A stretch of DNA of 36,239 bases from Asaia bogorensis (GTDB lineage: Bacteria; Pseudomonadota; Alphaproteobacteria; Acetobacterales; Acetobacteraceae), in assembly GCA_945897825.1 (NCBI GenBank), contig CAMDGX010000046.1, positions 1 to 36,239 of the forward strand, in the 5' to 3' direction. A program made the position numbers and the translations under genes. The notes below the pieces were generated by a model that worked only from the letters and a program-made list of their open reading frames with translations, was not told the origin of the DNA and did no database searches. Positions 8,662 through 16,331 of this stretch are shown piece after piece (the first letter of the stretch is position 1; the number at the start of each line of letters is the position of its first letter).

Positions 8662-9596
8662 TGGGGACGCTGCATCCCGATATGGCCATCCTCACCGAGG
8701 CGCAGAAGGGCGCCTATGGCGGGGCCACCATCGCCGAGCAGCGCGAAGCCTGGGGCCGCTACACCGCCTCCATCGCCGAGCCGCCGCCGGACACGCTGGC
8801 GGTGCGCGACACGGAGCTGCCGGGAACCCACCACCCCACTGGCCACCGCGTGAAGGTCCGCGTCTATCGCCCCAAGAACGCTGCCGGCGCCGTGCCCTGC
8901 GTGATCTACATGCACGGCGGCGGCTTCATGAAGGGCGACCTCGACAGTTCCGACCCGATCGCCTGGGGCTTCGCGGCCCAAACGGGCGCCGTCGTGGTCA
9001 GCGTCGACTACCGCCTGACCCCCGAGCACCCCTATCCCGCCGCCTTCCACGACTGCCTCGCCGTGCTGCGCCACCTCGCCGCCGAGCCCGCGGATTTCGG
9101 CATCGACCCGGCCCGCATCGGCGTCGCCGGCGACAGTGCGGGCGGCCACCTCGCCGCCTCGCTGTGCCTCGCCGCGCGCGACGGCATCGCCCCCGCGCCG
9201 GTCTGCCAGGCGGTGATCTACACCGTGACCGGAACGGACATGACGATGCCCTCCTACACGGACAACGCCACCGGCTACGGCCTGACCACCGCCGCCTGCC
9301 GCGACTACTACCGCATCCTGCTCACCCGCCCCGAGGACCAGGCCGACCCCCATGCCCGCCCGGCGATCGTGGAGAACCTCGCGGGCCTGCCACCGGCCTT
9401 CGTGCACTCCGCCGAGTTCGACCCGGTGCGCGACGACGGCCGGCTCTACGCCGCGCGCCTCGCCCTGGCGGGCGTCGACGTCACCTATCGCGAGGCGCGC
9501 GGCATGATCCACGGCTTCATGCGCGCCCGCTTCAAGGGGGCGGCAGCACGGGCGGAATACGACGCGATTTGCAACTTCCTGCGGGAGCGTCTGTGA
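8661..9596 (+). CDS. Alpha/beta hydrolase, HSL family (second of three)
   Basis: A 311-residue esterase-like protein with MHGGGF (84-89), GDSAGG with Ser159, Asp254 in AEFDPVRDDG and His284 in RGMIHGFMRAR, so the catalytic triad is intact. It opens with LHPDMAILTEAQKGAYGGAT, nearly identical to the start of the third hydrolase at 9652, and the two proteins stay highly similar throughout, pointing to a recent tandem duplication. The first hydrolase is only distantly similar. It overlaps its upstream neighbour by one base and its stop overlaps the start of a 19-codon relic frame. Substrate is unknown. Confidence 0.88.
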   Translation: MGTLHPDMAILTEAQKGAYGGATIAEQREAWGRYTASIAEPPPDTLAVRDTELPGTHHPTGHRVKVRVYRPKNAAGAVPCVIYMHGGGFMKGDLDSSDPIAWGFAAQTGAVVVSVDYRLTPEHPYPAAFHDCLAVLRHLAAEPADFGIDPARIGVAGDSAGGHLAASLCLAARDGIAPAPVCQAVIYTVTGTDMTMPSYTDNATGYGLTTAACRDYYRILLTRPEDQADPHARPAIVENLAGLPPAFVHSAEFDPVRDDGRLYAARLALAGVDVTYREARGMIHGFMRARFKGAAARAEYDAICNFLRERL

Positions 9597-9655
9597 TGGC
9601 GGTGGAATTGCATCCCGACATGGCGATCCCGATCGCTACACGGAGCGATCGATGA
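9596..9655 (+). CDS. 19-codon relic frame resembling the N-terminus of the flanking hydrolases
   Basis: The frame reads MAVELHPDMAIPIATRSDR and then stops. LHPDMAI is exactly the motif that opens both flanking hydrolases, after which the relic diverges and ends. It starts inside the stop of the upstream hydrolase (TGATG) and its own stop overlaps the start of the next (ATGA), so ribosomes could move through all three frames. It is most simply the stump of an additional, deleted hydrolase copy, or a duplicated start region left by tandem duplication. It may now serve only to couple translation. Whether a peptide accumulates cannot be judged. Confidence 0.5.
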   Translation: MAVELHPDMAIPIATRSDR

Positions 9656-10569
9656 ACGACTTGCATCCTGACATGGCGATCCTGCGCGAGGCCCAGAAAG
9701 GCGCCTATGGTGGTGCCACCGTGGAAGCCCAGCGGGCGGACTGGTCGCGCTACGCCGCCCTCCTCGCCGAGCCCCCGCCGGCGCACATGAAGGTGCAGGA
9801 CCGCACCCTGCCGGTCCCAACCGGCCCGGTGAAGGTGCGCATCTACGCCCACGCCCGCCCCAGCGGCGCCGCGCTGATCTACATGCACGGCGGCGGCTTC
9901 ATGAAGGGCGACCTCGACAGCTCCGATTCCATCGCCTGGGGCTTCTGCGACCTCACCGGCGCGACAGTGGTCAGCGTCGACTACCGCCTCACGCCGGAAC
10001 ACCCGCACCCCGCCGCCTTCGACGACTCCCTCGGCGTGCTGCGCCACGTCGCTGACCACCCCGACGACTTCGGCATCGACCCCACCCGCCTCGGCGTGAT
10101 CGGCGACAGCGCCGGCGGCACGCTCGCCATCTCCCTGGCCCTGGCCGCCCGCGACGGCATCGCACCTTCCCTGCGCTGCCAGGCCGCCATCTACGCCGGC
10201 ATCCAGACCGACAAGACCCTGCCCAGCTACACCGAAAACGCCACCGGCTTCGGCCTCACCACCGAATCCTCCACCCGCTACCAGAAATGGCTGCTCACCC
10301 GGCCGGAAGACTGGACCAACCCCTATGCCCGCCCGGTGCTGGCGGAGAATTTCCGCGGCATGGCGCCGGCGCTGGTGCACACGGCGCAATACGACCCGAT
10401 CCGCGACGACGGCCGCCTCTACGCCTCGCGCCTGGCGCTCGACGGCGTTGACGTGACCTACCGCGAAGCCCGCGGCATGATCCACGGCTTCATGCGCGCC
10501 CGCCACAAGGGCCTCGGCGTGCAGGCCGAATACCAGGCGATCTGCGACTTCCTGCGCAGCCGCCTATGA
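9652..10569 (+). CDS. Alpha/beta hydrolase, HSL family (third of three)
   Basis: A 305-residue paralogue of the hydrolase at 8661. The triad is Ser153 (GDSAGG), Asp248 (AQYDPIRDDG) and His278 (RGMIHGF); the oxyanion motif is MHGGGF (78-83). The N-terminus LHPDMAILREAQKGAYGGAT and the segment GGGFMKGDLDSSD are almost unchanged from the second copy. Differences gather in the middle (QTDKTLPSYTENATGFGLTT), where acyl-pocket residues usually lie, so the copies may prefer different esters. No signal peptide. It is followed after 25 bases by the RidA gene on the same strand. Confidence 0.88.
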   Translation: MNDLHPDMAILREAQKGAYGGATVEAQRADWSRYAALLAEPPPAHMKVQDRTLPVPTGPVKVRIYAHARPSGAALIYMHGGGFMKGDLDSSDSIAWGFCDLTGATVVSVDYRLTPEHPHPAAFDDSLGVLRHVADHPDDFGIDPTRLGVIGDSAGGTLAISLALAARDGIAPSLRCQAAIYAGIQTDKTLPSYTENATGFGLTTESSTRYQKWLLTRPEDWTNPYARPVLAENFRGMAPALVHTAQYDPIRDDGRLYASRLALDGVDVTYREARGMIHGFMRARHKGLGVQAEYQAICDFLRSRL

Positions 10570-10594
10570 CCTTGCCAACACGAAAGGACGCAAG

Positions 10595-10942
10595 ATGAGC
10601 CTGCAACGCCTCGACGTCGCGCCGCGCCTGTCCCAGGCCGTGGTCGCCAACGGCTTCGTCACCACCGCCGGCGTGGTGCCGGACGATGCCACCCAGGACG
10701 TGGTCGGCCAGACCCGCCAGGTGCTCGCCAAGATCGAGGACCTGCTGACCCGCGCGGGAACCGACAAGAGCAAGCTGGTCAGCGCCACCATCTACCTGCC
10801 CGCCCTGGCAGACTTCGCCGGCATGAACAGCGTGTGGGACGGCTGGGTGCTGCCCGGCCAAGCCCCGGCGCGCGCCTGCGTGATCGCGCAGCTGGTCAAT
10901 CCGGCCTGGCGGGTCGAGATCCAGGTGGTCGCCGCGCTGTAG
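10595..10942 (+). CDS. RidA/YjgF family enamine/imine deaminase
   Basis: A 115-residue RidA-family protein, a trimer in known members. It carries FVTTAGVVPDD, the QTRQVLAKIEDLL helix, the LVSATIYLPALADFAGMNSVWDGW segment and PARACVIAQL, where the Arg corresponds to the carboxylate-binding arginine of active RidA. These proteins hydrolyse reactive enamines such as 2-aminoacrylate formed by PLP lyases. Its position at the end of a cluster that begins with a divergent lyase of that type supports a protective role there, though this link is inferred. A ribosome site (AAAGGA) precedes the ATG. A long hairpin follows the stop. Confidence 0.85.
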   Translation: MSLQRLDVAPRLSQAVVANGFVTTAGVVPDDATQDVVGQTRQVLAKIEDLLTRAGTDKSKLVSATIYLPALADFAGMNSVWDGWVLPGQAPARACVIAQLVNPAWRVEIQVVAAL

Positions 10943-10947
10943 CACCC

Positions 10948-10991
10948 GGCGGCGCATCCTCCGGCCCACGCGGGCACGGGGGATGCGCCGC
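10948..10991. terminator. Bidirectional hairpin between convergent genes
   Basis: CGGCGCATCC (10950-10959) pairs perfectly with GGATGCGCCG (10981-10990), and the stem can be extended slightly at its base. A smaller GCCC/GGGC hairpin sits in the loop. It lies between the stops of ridA (+) and the P-loop/methyltransferase gene (-), the expected place for a shared terminator. No T-run follows, so efficiency is uncertain. Confidence 0.5.
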
Positions 10992-10997
10992 TGGCGT

Positions 10998-12233
10998 TCA
11001 GGCGGCAGGCTGGGTGCGCGAGAAGCGCAGCGCGAGGCGGCCGCGAATGGTGCTCTTGATGGTCTCGACCTTGTCGAAATGGCCGAGGTCGTCCATCAGG
11101 ATGCGCTCGATCGCCGTGGGCGTGAACACGTAGGACTGGTCCGCCTTGCGGTTGCTGACACCCATCAGCGGCAGCGCGTTCAGGGCGCGGCGGGCGGCTC
11201 CGTCCATCGGCAACCCGGCGCCGTAGATGTTGTCGTCGATGCCCGGGAACTCGATCGTGAAGGTCTTGCGGGTGGCACGCGCGCAGAGGTCGAGGAAGCG
11301 GCGGTAGTCGTGGATGTGATGAATGACATTCATCGTGAACACGTGGTCGAACTTCTCCTGCAACACCACGTCGTTGAAGTTGGCGTTGAGGAACACGACG
11401 TTGCTGTTCAGGATCGCGCCGATCTCGCGCGCCGCGCGATGCCGTCCCTCATGCAGATCGATGCCAACCAGGCGGCTGCCGCCGAGGCGCTCGGCGGTAT
11501 AGAGCAACAATCCCAGCGCGCAGCCGATCTCAAGGAAGGACTGGTTGTGGCAGTTCGCCGGCATCACGGTCTTGAAGCTGGCGCGCCCGGCGAGATGGCC
11601 GTAGCCCTTGGAATGGGTCTTGATGCCGCCCGGCAGGTCCACTTCCTGGTAATGGCAGTAGGGGTCCTTCAGCAGCGCCTCAACCCGCTTGGGCGACGGC
11701 GGCAGCACATAGCGGCCACGCAAGTTGGCGTGGGTCAGCACGCGGTCGGTGGGCAGGAAACTTGGTGTGTCGGTGCCGCAGGAGAACAGCACCTCGAAAG
11801 GGATGCCCTTGGCATCGAGCGTGTCGAACAGCTTCTCATAGACGGCGTGGAGGTTCACCCGCTGGATGATCTTGGACCAGCCGCCAGGATTGTAAGGCGT
11901 TTCCACGCCGCGCTCGACGACGGTACGGGCCTCGATACGGTGGATCAGGTCGTCGATGCTGGCGATCATCACGATCGCGCGATCGACGATCCCGCTCTCC
12001 AGAATACGGTTGAAGATCGGTTCGTCAAGAAAGTCGGGCTCGACACCGATATACGCGGGCTTCACCGAAACGGGGTGAAGCAGATTGTAGTGGATCAGGT
12101 CGCCACGCTGGATATCGTTGGCCTGGACATGGCTTCCGAAGCGAACGCGACCGCCCGCAATCCCGAATTTCTCGCGCTGATCGAGGAAGGTGGACTTGCC
12201 GACTGAGGTCGGGCCGGTGATTAAGATGGCCAA
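10998..12233 (-). CDS. P-loop NTPase/kinase-like domain fused to a SAM-dependent methyltransferase
   Basis: A 411-residue two-domain protein. Residues 1 to about 165 form a P-loop domain starting directly with Walker A GPTSVGKST (7-15), reminiscent of small nucleotide or sugar kinases. From about 200 comes a class I methyltransferase: the SAM loop SFLEIGCALG (232-241), LVGIDLHEGR with the acidic residue after strand 2, and FDHVFTMNVIHHIHDYRRFL after strand 4. SCGTDTPSFL and YCHYQEVDLPGG lie between or at the domain edges. The start is TTG at 12233, the only usable start after the in-frame stop at 12249-12251. I do not know the substrate; a kinase plus methylase acting on one small molecule or glycan is possible. 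Confidence 0.72.
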   Translation of the reverse strand: MAILITGPTSVGKSTFLDQREKFGIAGGRVRFGSHVQANDIQRGDLIHYNLLHPVSVKPAYIGVEPDFLDEPIFNRILESGIVDRAIVMIASIDDLIHRIEARTVVERGVETPYNPGGWSKIIQRVNLHAVYEKLFDTLDAKGIPFEVLFSCGTDTPSFLPTDRVLTHANLRGRYVLPPSPKRVEALLKDPYCHYQEVDLPGGIKTHSKGYGHLAGRASFKTVMPANCHNQSFLEIGCALGLLLYTAERLGGSRLVGIDLHEGRHRAAREIGAILNSNVVFLNANFNDVVLQEKFDHVFTMNVIHHIHDYRRFLDLCARATRKTFTIEFPGIDDNIYGAGLPMDGAARRALNALPLMGVSNRKADQSYVFTPTAIERILMDDLGHFDKVETIKSTIRGRLALRFSRTQPAA

Positions 12234-12426
12234 TTTACTACCTGCTACCTATGGGATTATTGGTCGTGCCGATGCGGTATTGCGAGCGGTCCAGCCCATG
12301 TATTGGCGCCAGGGCCCATCAGGTCTTGCGCGCCCAAGCTCGAAAAAGGGCGTTTCGATTACCATCGCGACCAACGCGGATCAATGCCATTGTCTGATCC
12401 TGGACCGTCGTGGCGACCCCGCGCCT
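12234..12426. other. 193-base AT-enriched spacer upstream of the P-loop/methyltransferase gene
   Basis: This gap between two minus-strand genes is visibly poorer in G+C than its surroundings, particularly within the last 60 bases before the TTG start. It probably contains the promoter of the gene at 10998-12233, but I could not pick a convincing -35/-10 pair. No convincing gene was seen in it. Confidence 0.4.
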
Positions 12427-14034
12427 CTACCCAGCCAGAACCAGGTCGCTGCCCTTCTCGGCGATCATGTTGGTGGCCGCATAGGTGTTGCCGCTGACCA
12501 TCGTGGGCATCACCGAGGCGTCCGCGACCCGCAAGCCCTCGAGGCCGATCACCTTCATCGTCGCGGGATCCACCACGGCCATCGGGTCGGTGCCGAGTTT
12601 GCAGCTGCCGACCGGGTGGTAGGTGGTGGAGCCGGTGGCCCGCGCATGCGCCATCCAGTCCGCGTCGGTCACCACATCCTTGCCCGGGAAGTTCTCGTGG
12701 TCGACGAAATCGGCCAGCGGTCGGGTCTGAAGCAGCCGCCGCAGATACTTCATCGCGGCGAGCAAGGCGTCACGATCGGACTGGGTGGCGAGGTAGTTGG
12801 GCTGGATCTCCGGCTTCTCCAGCGGATCGGCCGAGACCGCCCTGAGATGGCCGATGCTGTCCGGGCGCAGCTGGGAGCAGCCCAGCGTCATGCCCGGCCG
12901 CGGGTCGAGGTCCGAAGTGCCGTAGTTGCCGGCGGCGTAGCTGGCCGGGGCGAAATAGAGCTGCATGTCCGGCGTCTCCAGCCCCTCGCGCGTCTTCATG
13001 TAGCCGCCGGCGTGGCTGGGGCTCGCGGTCAGCAGGCCCTTGCGGAACAACCCGTAGCGCAGCACCTCGCCAACCAGGCGCAGGCCGCGCGCGCGCTCGT
13101 TGAGCGAGCCGGTGCCCTTCACCCGGGCCGAGACGCGGGTGGCATAGTGGTCGCGGAAGTTCTTGCCCACGCCGGGCAGGGCGTGATGCACCGCAACGCC
13201 GATATCGCCGAGCCACTCGGGATCGCCGACCCCCGAAATCTGCAACAGCTGCGGCGTGTTGATGCTGCCGCCCGACAGCACGATGTCCTTCCCGGCGCGC
13301 AGCACCTGCTCCGGCCCGCCCTTGATCGACACCGCGACGCCGACCGCCCGTCGGCCCTCGAACACGATCCGCCGCGCCATGCAATGCTGGAACAGCGTGA
13401 CGTTCGCGCGTTTCAGCGCCGGGCGCAGATAGGCGTCGGCCGGGGACCAGCGGCGGCCATTCTTCATCATCTGCTGGTAGAGGAAGGTGCCTTCCTGGTC
13501 GCCCGAATTGTAGTCGGGCGTCCGCTTCAGGCCGAGCGCCTCGTTGGCCGCGATATAGGCGTCGGACAGCGGATGCGGGTCGCGCTGGTCCTGGATGTTC
13601 AGCGGCCCGTCGCCGCCGCGCACGGCGGGGTCGCCGCCGCCATTGCCGCGCGTCTCGGCGCGCTTGAAATAGGGCAGCACGTCGTCCCACGACCAGCCGC
13701 GGCAGCCGAGCTGCGCCCACATGTCGTAGTCCGCCGCCTGGCCGCGCACATAGAGATGCCCGTTGATCGAGCCGGAGCCGCCCAGCACCTTGCCGCGCGG
13801 ATAGGCGATGCGGCGGTTGTCGATATGCGGCCCTGGGGCGGTCGTGTAGCCCCAGTTCAGCGCGGGGTTGTAGACGGTCTTGTTGAAGCCGGCCGGGATC
13901 TTGATGAAGATGTTCCGGTCCGGCCCGCCCGCCTCCAGCACCGCCACCTTGTGCCGCCCGCTGGCGCTGAGCCGATGCGCCAGCACGCAGCCCGCCGCAC
14001 CCGCGCCCACCACGATGTAGTCGAATTCGCTCAT
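12427..14034 (-). CDS. GMC-family FAD oxidoreductase (choline-dehydrogenase-like)
   Basis: A 535-residue flavoprotein oxidising an alcohol. DYIVVGAGAAGCVLAHRLS (5-23) is the FAD Rossmann motif, followed by VLEAGG (33-38) and the GMC signature around YPRGKVLGGSGSINGHLYVRG, plus the second signature VLSGGSINTPQLLQISGVG. Near the C-terminus STTYHPVGSCKLG holds the catalytic His473, and VSGNTYAATNMIAEKG has Asn516 where many members have His or Asn. No signal peptide, so it is cytoplasmic. It follows the TauD-type dioxygenase by 59 bases on the same strand, suggesting shared transcription. Members act on choline, polyethylene glycol, alkanols or sugars; the substrate here is open. Confidence 0.88.
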   Translation of the reverse strand: MSEFDYIVVGAGAAGCVLAHRLSASGRHKVAVLEAGGPDRNIFIKIPAGFNKTVYNPALNWGYTTAPGPHIDNRRIAYPRGKVLGGSGSINGHLYVRGQAADYDMWAQLGCRGWSWDDVLPYFKRAETRGNGGGDPAVRGGDGPLNIQDQRDPHPLSDAYIAANEALGLKRTPDYNSGDQEGTFLYQQMMKNGRRWSPADAYLRPALKRANVTLFQHCMARRIVFEGRRAVGVAVSIKGGPEQVLRAGKDIVLSGGSINTPQLLQISGVGDPEWLGDIGVAVHHALPGVGKNFRDHYATRVSARVKGTGSLNERARGLRLVGEVLRYGLFRKGLLTASPSHAGGYMKTREGLETPDMQLYFAPASYAAGNYGTSDLDPRPGMTLGCSQLRPDSIGHLRAVSADPLEKPEIQPNYLATQSDRDALLAAMKYLRRLLQTRPLADFVDHENFPGKDVVTDADWMAHARATGSTTYHPVGSCKLGTDPMAVVDPATMKVIGLEGLRVADASVMPTMVSGNTYAATNMIAEKGSDLVLAG

Positions 14035-14093
14035 GCGCCGCCCCCGTCCGTGGCGGGCACTCTGGCGTGCCCCGCGCGGCCGGTCAAAGCGCG

Positions 14094-14915
14094 TCAGGCC
14101 GGCCGGTCGCCCGCCAGGGTGATGCGGTGCATCGAGCGCAGCTGCCCGTGGTAGTCGTTGATCGGGTTGTGCAGCGTGCAACGGTTGTCCCACAGCGCGA
14201 CCGCACCCGGCGTCCAGCGGAACCGGCAGGTGAATTCGGGCCGGATCGCGTGCTGGCAGAGATAATCCAGCAGCGGCGCGCTCTCCTCCACCGTCATGTC
14301 CTCGAAGCGCAGCGCGTGGGCGATGTTGACATACAGCGCCTTGCGGCCGGTCTCCGGATGCGTCCGAACGACGGGATGGCTGGCCTCGTACACCTGCTTC
14401 GCATCGGCGCGGGCGCTGTCCTTGATGCGGTCCTCGCGCGTGCGCGAAACGTCGGCCTTCGCCGATGACGAAATGAACCGCAGCCCCTCCAGCAGCCGCT
14501 TCATACCGTCGGACAGCGTGTCGTAGGCAAGGTACATGTTGGCGAACAGCGTGTCCCCGCCATGCGACGGAACCTCGCGCGCGACCAGCAGCGTGGCCAT
14601 CGGCGGGCGCTCCAGATAGGTCGTGTCGCTGTGCCAGATGCCGCCGAAATTGACCCGCTCGTGCGGCAGCTTCAGCACCGGGATGATCTCCGGGAAGCCC
14701 TCGATGCCCTTGACGAAGGGATACTCGACCGGCGTGCCGATGTGCCGCGCCAGCGCGAGGAAGTCCGCCGGCGGCAGGTCCTGGTCGCGGAAGAACACGA
14801 CGTTGTTCTCGAGCCAGATGCGACGGACCTCGCCAATCTCCGCCTCGCTGGCGCGGGCAAGGTCGATGCCGGTGATCTCCGCGCCGATCGCGCCCGAAAG
14901 CTTGGTGGTGTTCAT
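14094..14915 (-). CDS. TauD/TfdA-family Fe(II)/2-oxoglutarate dioxygenase
   Basis: A 273-residue member of the TauD/TfdA family. The iron facial triad is HSD (His95, Asp97) and His249 in NRCTLHNPIND; Arg264 in SMHRITL should bind the 2-oxoglutarate carboxylate. SGAIGAEITGIDL at the N-terminus and VEYPFVKGIEGFPEI are typical. The family hydroxylates taurine, alkyl sulfates, phenoxyacetates and other small acids, releasing e.g. sulfite or an aldehyde. Neighbours are a GMC oxidoreductase downstream and a Cys/Met PLP enzyme upstream, consistent with scavenging a sulfur-containing or ether compound, but substrate is not readable. GGGGGAAAC precedes the ATG as ribosome site. Confidence 0.88.
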   Translation of the reverse strand: MNTTKLSGAIGAEITGIDLARASEAEIGEVRRIWLENNVVFFRDQDLPPADFLALARHIGTPVEYPFVKGIEGFPEIIPVLKLPHERVNFGGIWHSDTTYLERPPMATLLVAREVPSHGGDTLFANMYLAYDTLSDGMKRLLEGLRFISSSAKADVSRTREDRIKDSARADAKQVYEASHPVVRTHPETGRKALYVNIAHALRFEDMTVEESAPLLDYLCQHAIRPEFTCRFRWTPGAVALWDNRCTLHNPINDYHGQLRSMHRITLAGDRPA

Positions 14916-14931
14916 GTTTCCCCCATCAAGG

Positions 14932-15041
14932 CCAGGGGCTTTGCCCCTGGACCCCAGCAGGGGGCCGAGCCCCCTGCATCCTCATGAATGGGGGTCTGGG
15001 GCCTCAGGCCCCAGCGTGTCCCCGTGGCGCGGCTTCGCGCC
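14932..15041. repeat. Cluster of four short perfect palindromes (REP-like)
   Basis: Four hairpins follow each other between the PLP gene and the dioxygenase: CCAGGGGC-TTT-GCCCCTGG (14932-14950), GCAGGGGGC-CGA-GCCCCCTGC (14957-14977), CTGGGGCC-TCA-GGCCCCAG (14996-15014) and GGCGCG-GCTT-CGCGCC (15026-15041). Loops are 3-4 bases and stems perfect. The first three resemble each other, so they look like units of a dispersed palindromic repeat family. They would appear in the transcript between the two minus-strand genes and could stabilise or end it. Confidence 0.75.
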
Positions 15042-15061
15042 GCGATGGCAGAGCCCTGGCC

Positions 15062-16207
15062 TTACGTCAAAGCCTGAGCCAGATCGTTATACAGATCTTC
15101 CACATCCTCAATGCCCGTCGAAAGCCGCAGCAGATCCGGCGGGCAGGGCGAGCCCGCCCCCTCGATCGTCGCGCGGTGCTCGATCAGGCTTTCCACGCCG
15201 CCCAGCGAGGTGGCGCGCTTCCACAGCTTCACCTTGGCCGCCGCGTCGATCGCCGCCTGCTCGCCCGCCCGGATGCGGATCGAGAGCATCCCGCCGAAGC
15301 CGCCCTGCATCTGGCGCTTGGCGAGTTCGTGGCCGGGGTGGGAGGGCAGTCCGGGATACAGCACCTGGTGGATCGCGGCATGGTTGGACAGCCGCTGCGC
15401 AAGGTCCATCGCCGAGGCGCAGGCGGCGCGCACGCGCAGGTCCAGCGTGCGCATCCCGCGGATCAGCAGGTAGGCCTCGAACGGCCCGAGGATCTGCCCC
15501 AGCGTGGAGCGCACCCGCCGGATGCGCGCCCAGATATCGTCGTCCCGCGCGGTCGCCAGCGCGCCGGCGATCACGTCGGAATGCCCGTTCAGGTATTTCG
15601 TCGCCGAATGCATCACGATATCCGCCCCGAAATCGAGCGGGCGCGTCAGGATCGGCGTCGCTCCGGTGGAATCGACGGCGACGCGCGCCCCGGCCGCATG
15701 GGCGATGTCCGAGACCGCGCGGATGTCGGTGATCGACCACAGCGGGTTCGACGGCGTCTCAAGCCACACCAGCTGCGTCTCGCCCGGGCGGATCGCGGCG
15801 CGCACCGCCTCGAGGTCCGAGGTGTCGACGATATCGACCTTGAGGCCCCAGCCGGCCGCATCGTTCAGCAGCCAGTAGCGCAGCGCCCAGTACATCACCG
15901 AGGAGGCGACGATGTGGTCCCCTGGCTTCAGCGCCAGGAACACCGCGGTGGCCGCCGACATGCCCGAGCCCAGCACCATGGCGGCCGCGGCATTCTCCAG
16001 CCGCGCGATGATCGCCTCGGCCTCGCGGATCGTGCCGTTGTCGGGCCGGCCATAGATGTTGCCGCTGCGGTACTGGTTGTCGGGATCGCGGATATAGGTG
16101 GTGGCGACATGGATCGGCGGCACCACGGCGCGGCTCGGCTCATCGATGTGGCCGAGCGCCTGCGCCAGCAGCGTGCGGGGGGACCAGTTCGGGGGAGTCT
16201 CGGGCAT
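15062..16207 (-). CDS. Cys/Met metabolism PLP enzyme (cystathionine beta-lyase / gamma-synthase type)
   Basis: A 381-residue fold-type I PLP enzyme of the trans-sulfuration family. NIYGRPDNGT (Tyr52, Arg54 contact the cofactor phosphate of the partner subunit), LGSGMSAATAV, WLETPSNPLW, VDSTGATPILTRPLDFGADI with Asp179 and HSATKYLNGHSD with the Schiff-base Lys204 are present. The C-terminal Arg in DLLRLSTGIED binds the substrate carboxylate. Family members do beta-elimination from cystathionine or gamma-replacement with cysteine or sulfide; motifs alone do not decide, though YWALRYWLL and overall features fit a cystathionine beta-lyase (metC). The ATG has no strong ribosome site. The four-hairpin cluster lies just downstream. 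Confidence 0.85.
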   Translation of the reverse strand: MPETPPNWSPRTLLAQALGHIDEPSRAVVPPIHVATTYIRDPDNQYRSGNIYGRPDNGTIREAEAIIARLENAAAAMVLGSGMSAATAVFLALKPGDHIVASSVMYWALRYWLLNDAAGWGLKVDIVDTSDLEAVRAAIRPGETQLVWLETPSNPLWSITDIRAVSDIAHAAGARVAVDSTGATPILTRPLDFGADIVMHSATKYLNGHSDVIAGALATARDDDIWARIRRVRSTLGQILGPFEAYLLIRGMRTLDLRVRAACASAMDLAQRLSNHAAIHQVLYPGLPSHPGHELAKRQMQGGFGGMLSIRIRAGEQAAIDAAAKVKLWKRATSLGGVESLIEHRATIEGAGSPCPPDLLRLSTGIEDVEDLYNDLAQALT

Positions 16208-16295
16208 GGGTCTGGCTCGCCTGTGGGGAGAGGCACATGGCAGGCCCGGCCCGGGCCGTCCAGCCCGTTTTGCCCAATCGGCGCAGGCGGGTGGG

Positions 16296-16323
16296 GCAGG
16301 GGACGCGTTGACGCGTCCCCTGC
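16296..16323. terminator. 28-base near-perfect palindrome downstream of the VOC gene
   Basis: GCAGGGGACGCGT (16296-16308) is followed by TG and its exact reverse complement (16311-16323). It lies 9 bases past the stop of the VOC gene (minus strand), where a terminator would be expected, but without a T-run. It also sits where the strand composition of the region changes. Confidence 0.55.
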
Positions 16324-16331
16324 GCGGCGCG

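Noticed and set aside
12190-14154. Long plus-strand open frame (654 codons) opposite the GMC oxidoreductase
   Set aside because: It is the antisense shadow of a complete GMC gene with FAD and catalytic motifs; its translation is low-complexity Arg/His/Ala-rich and matches nothing.
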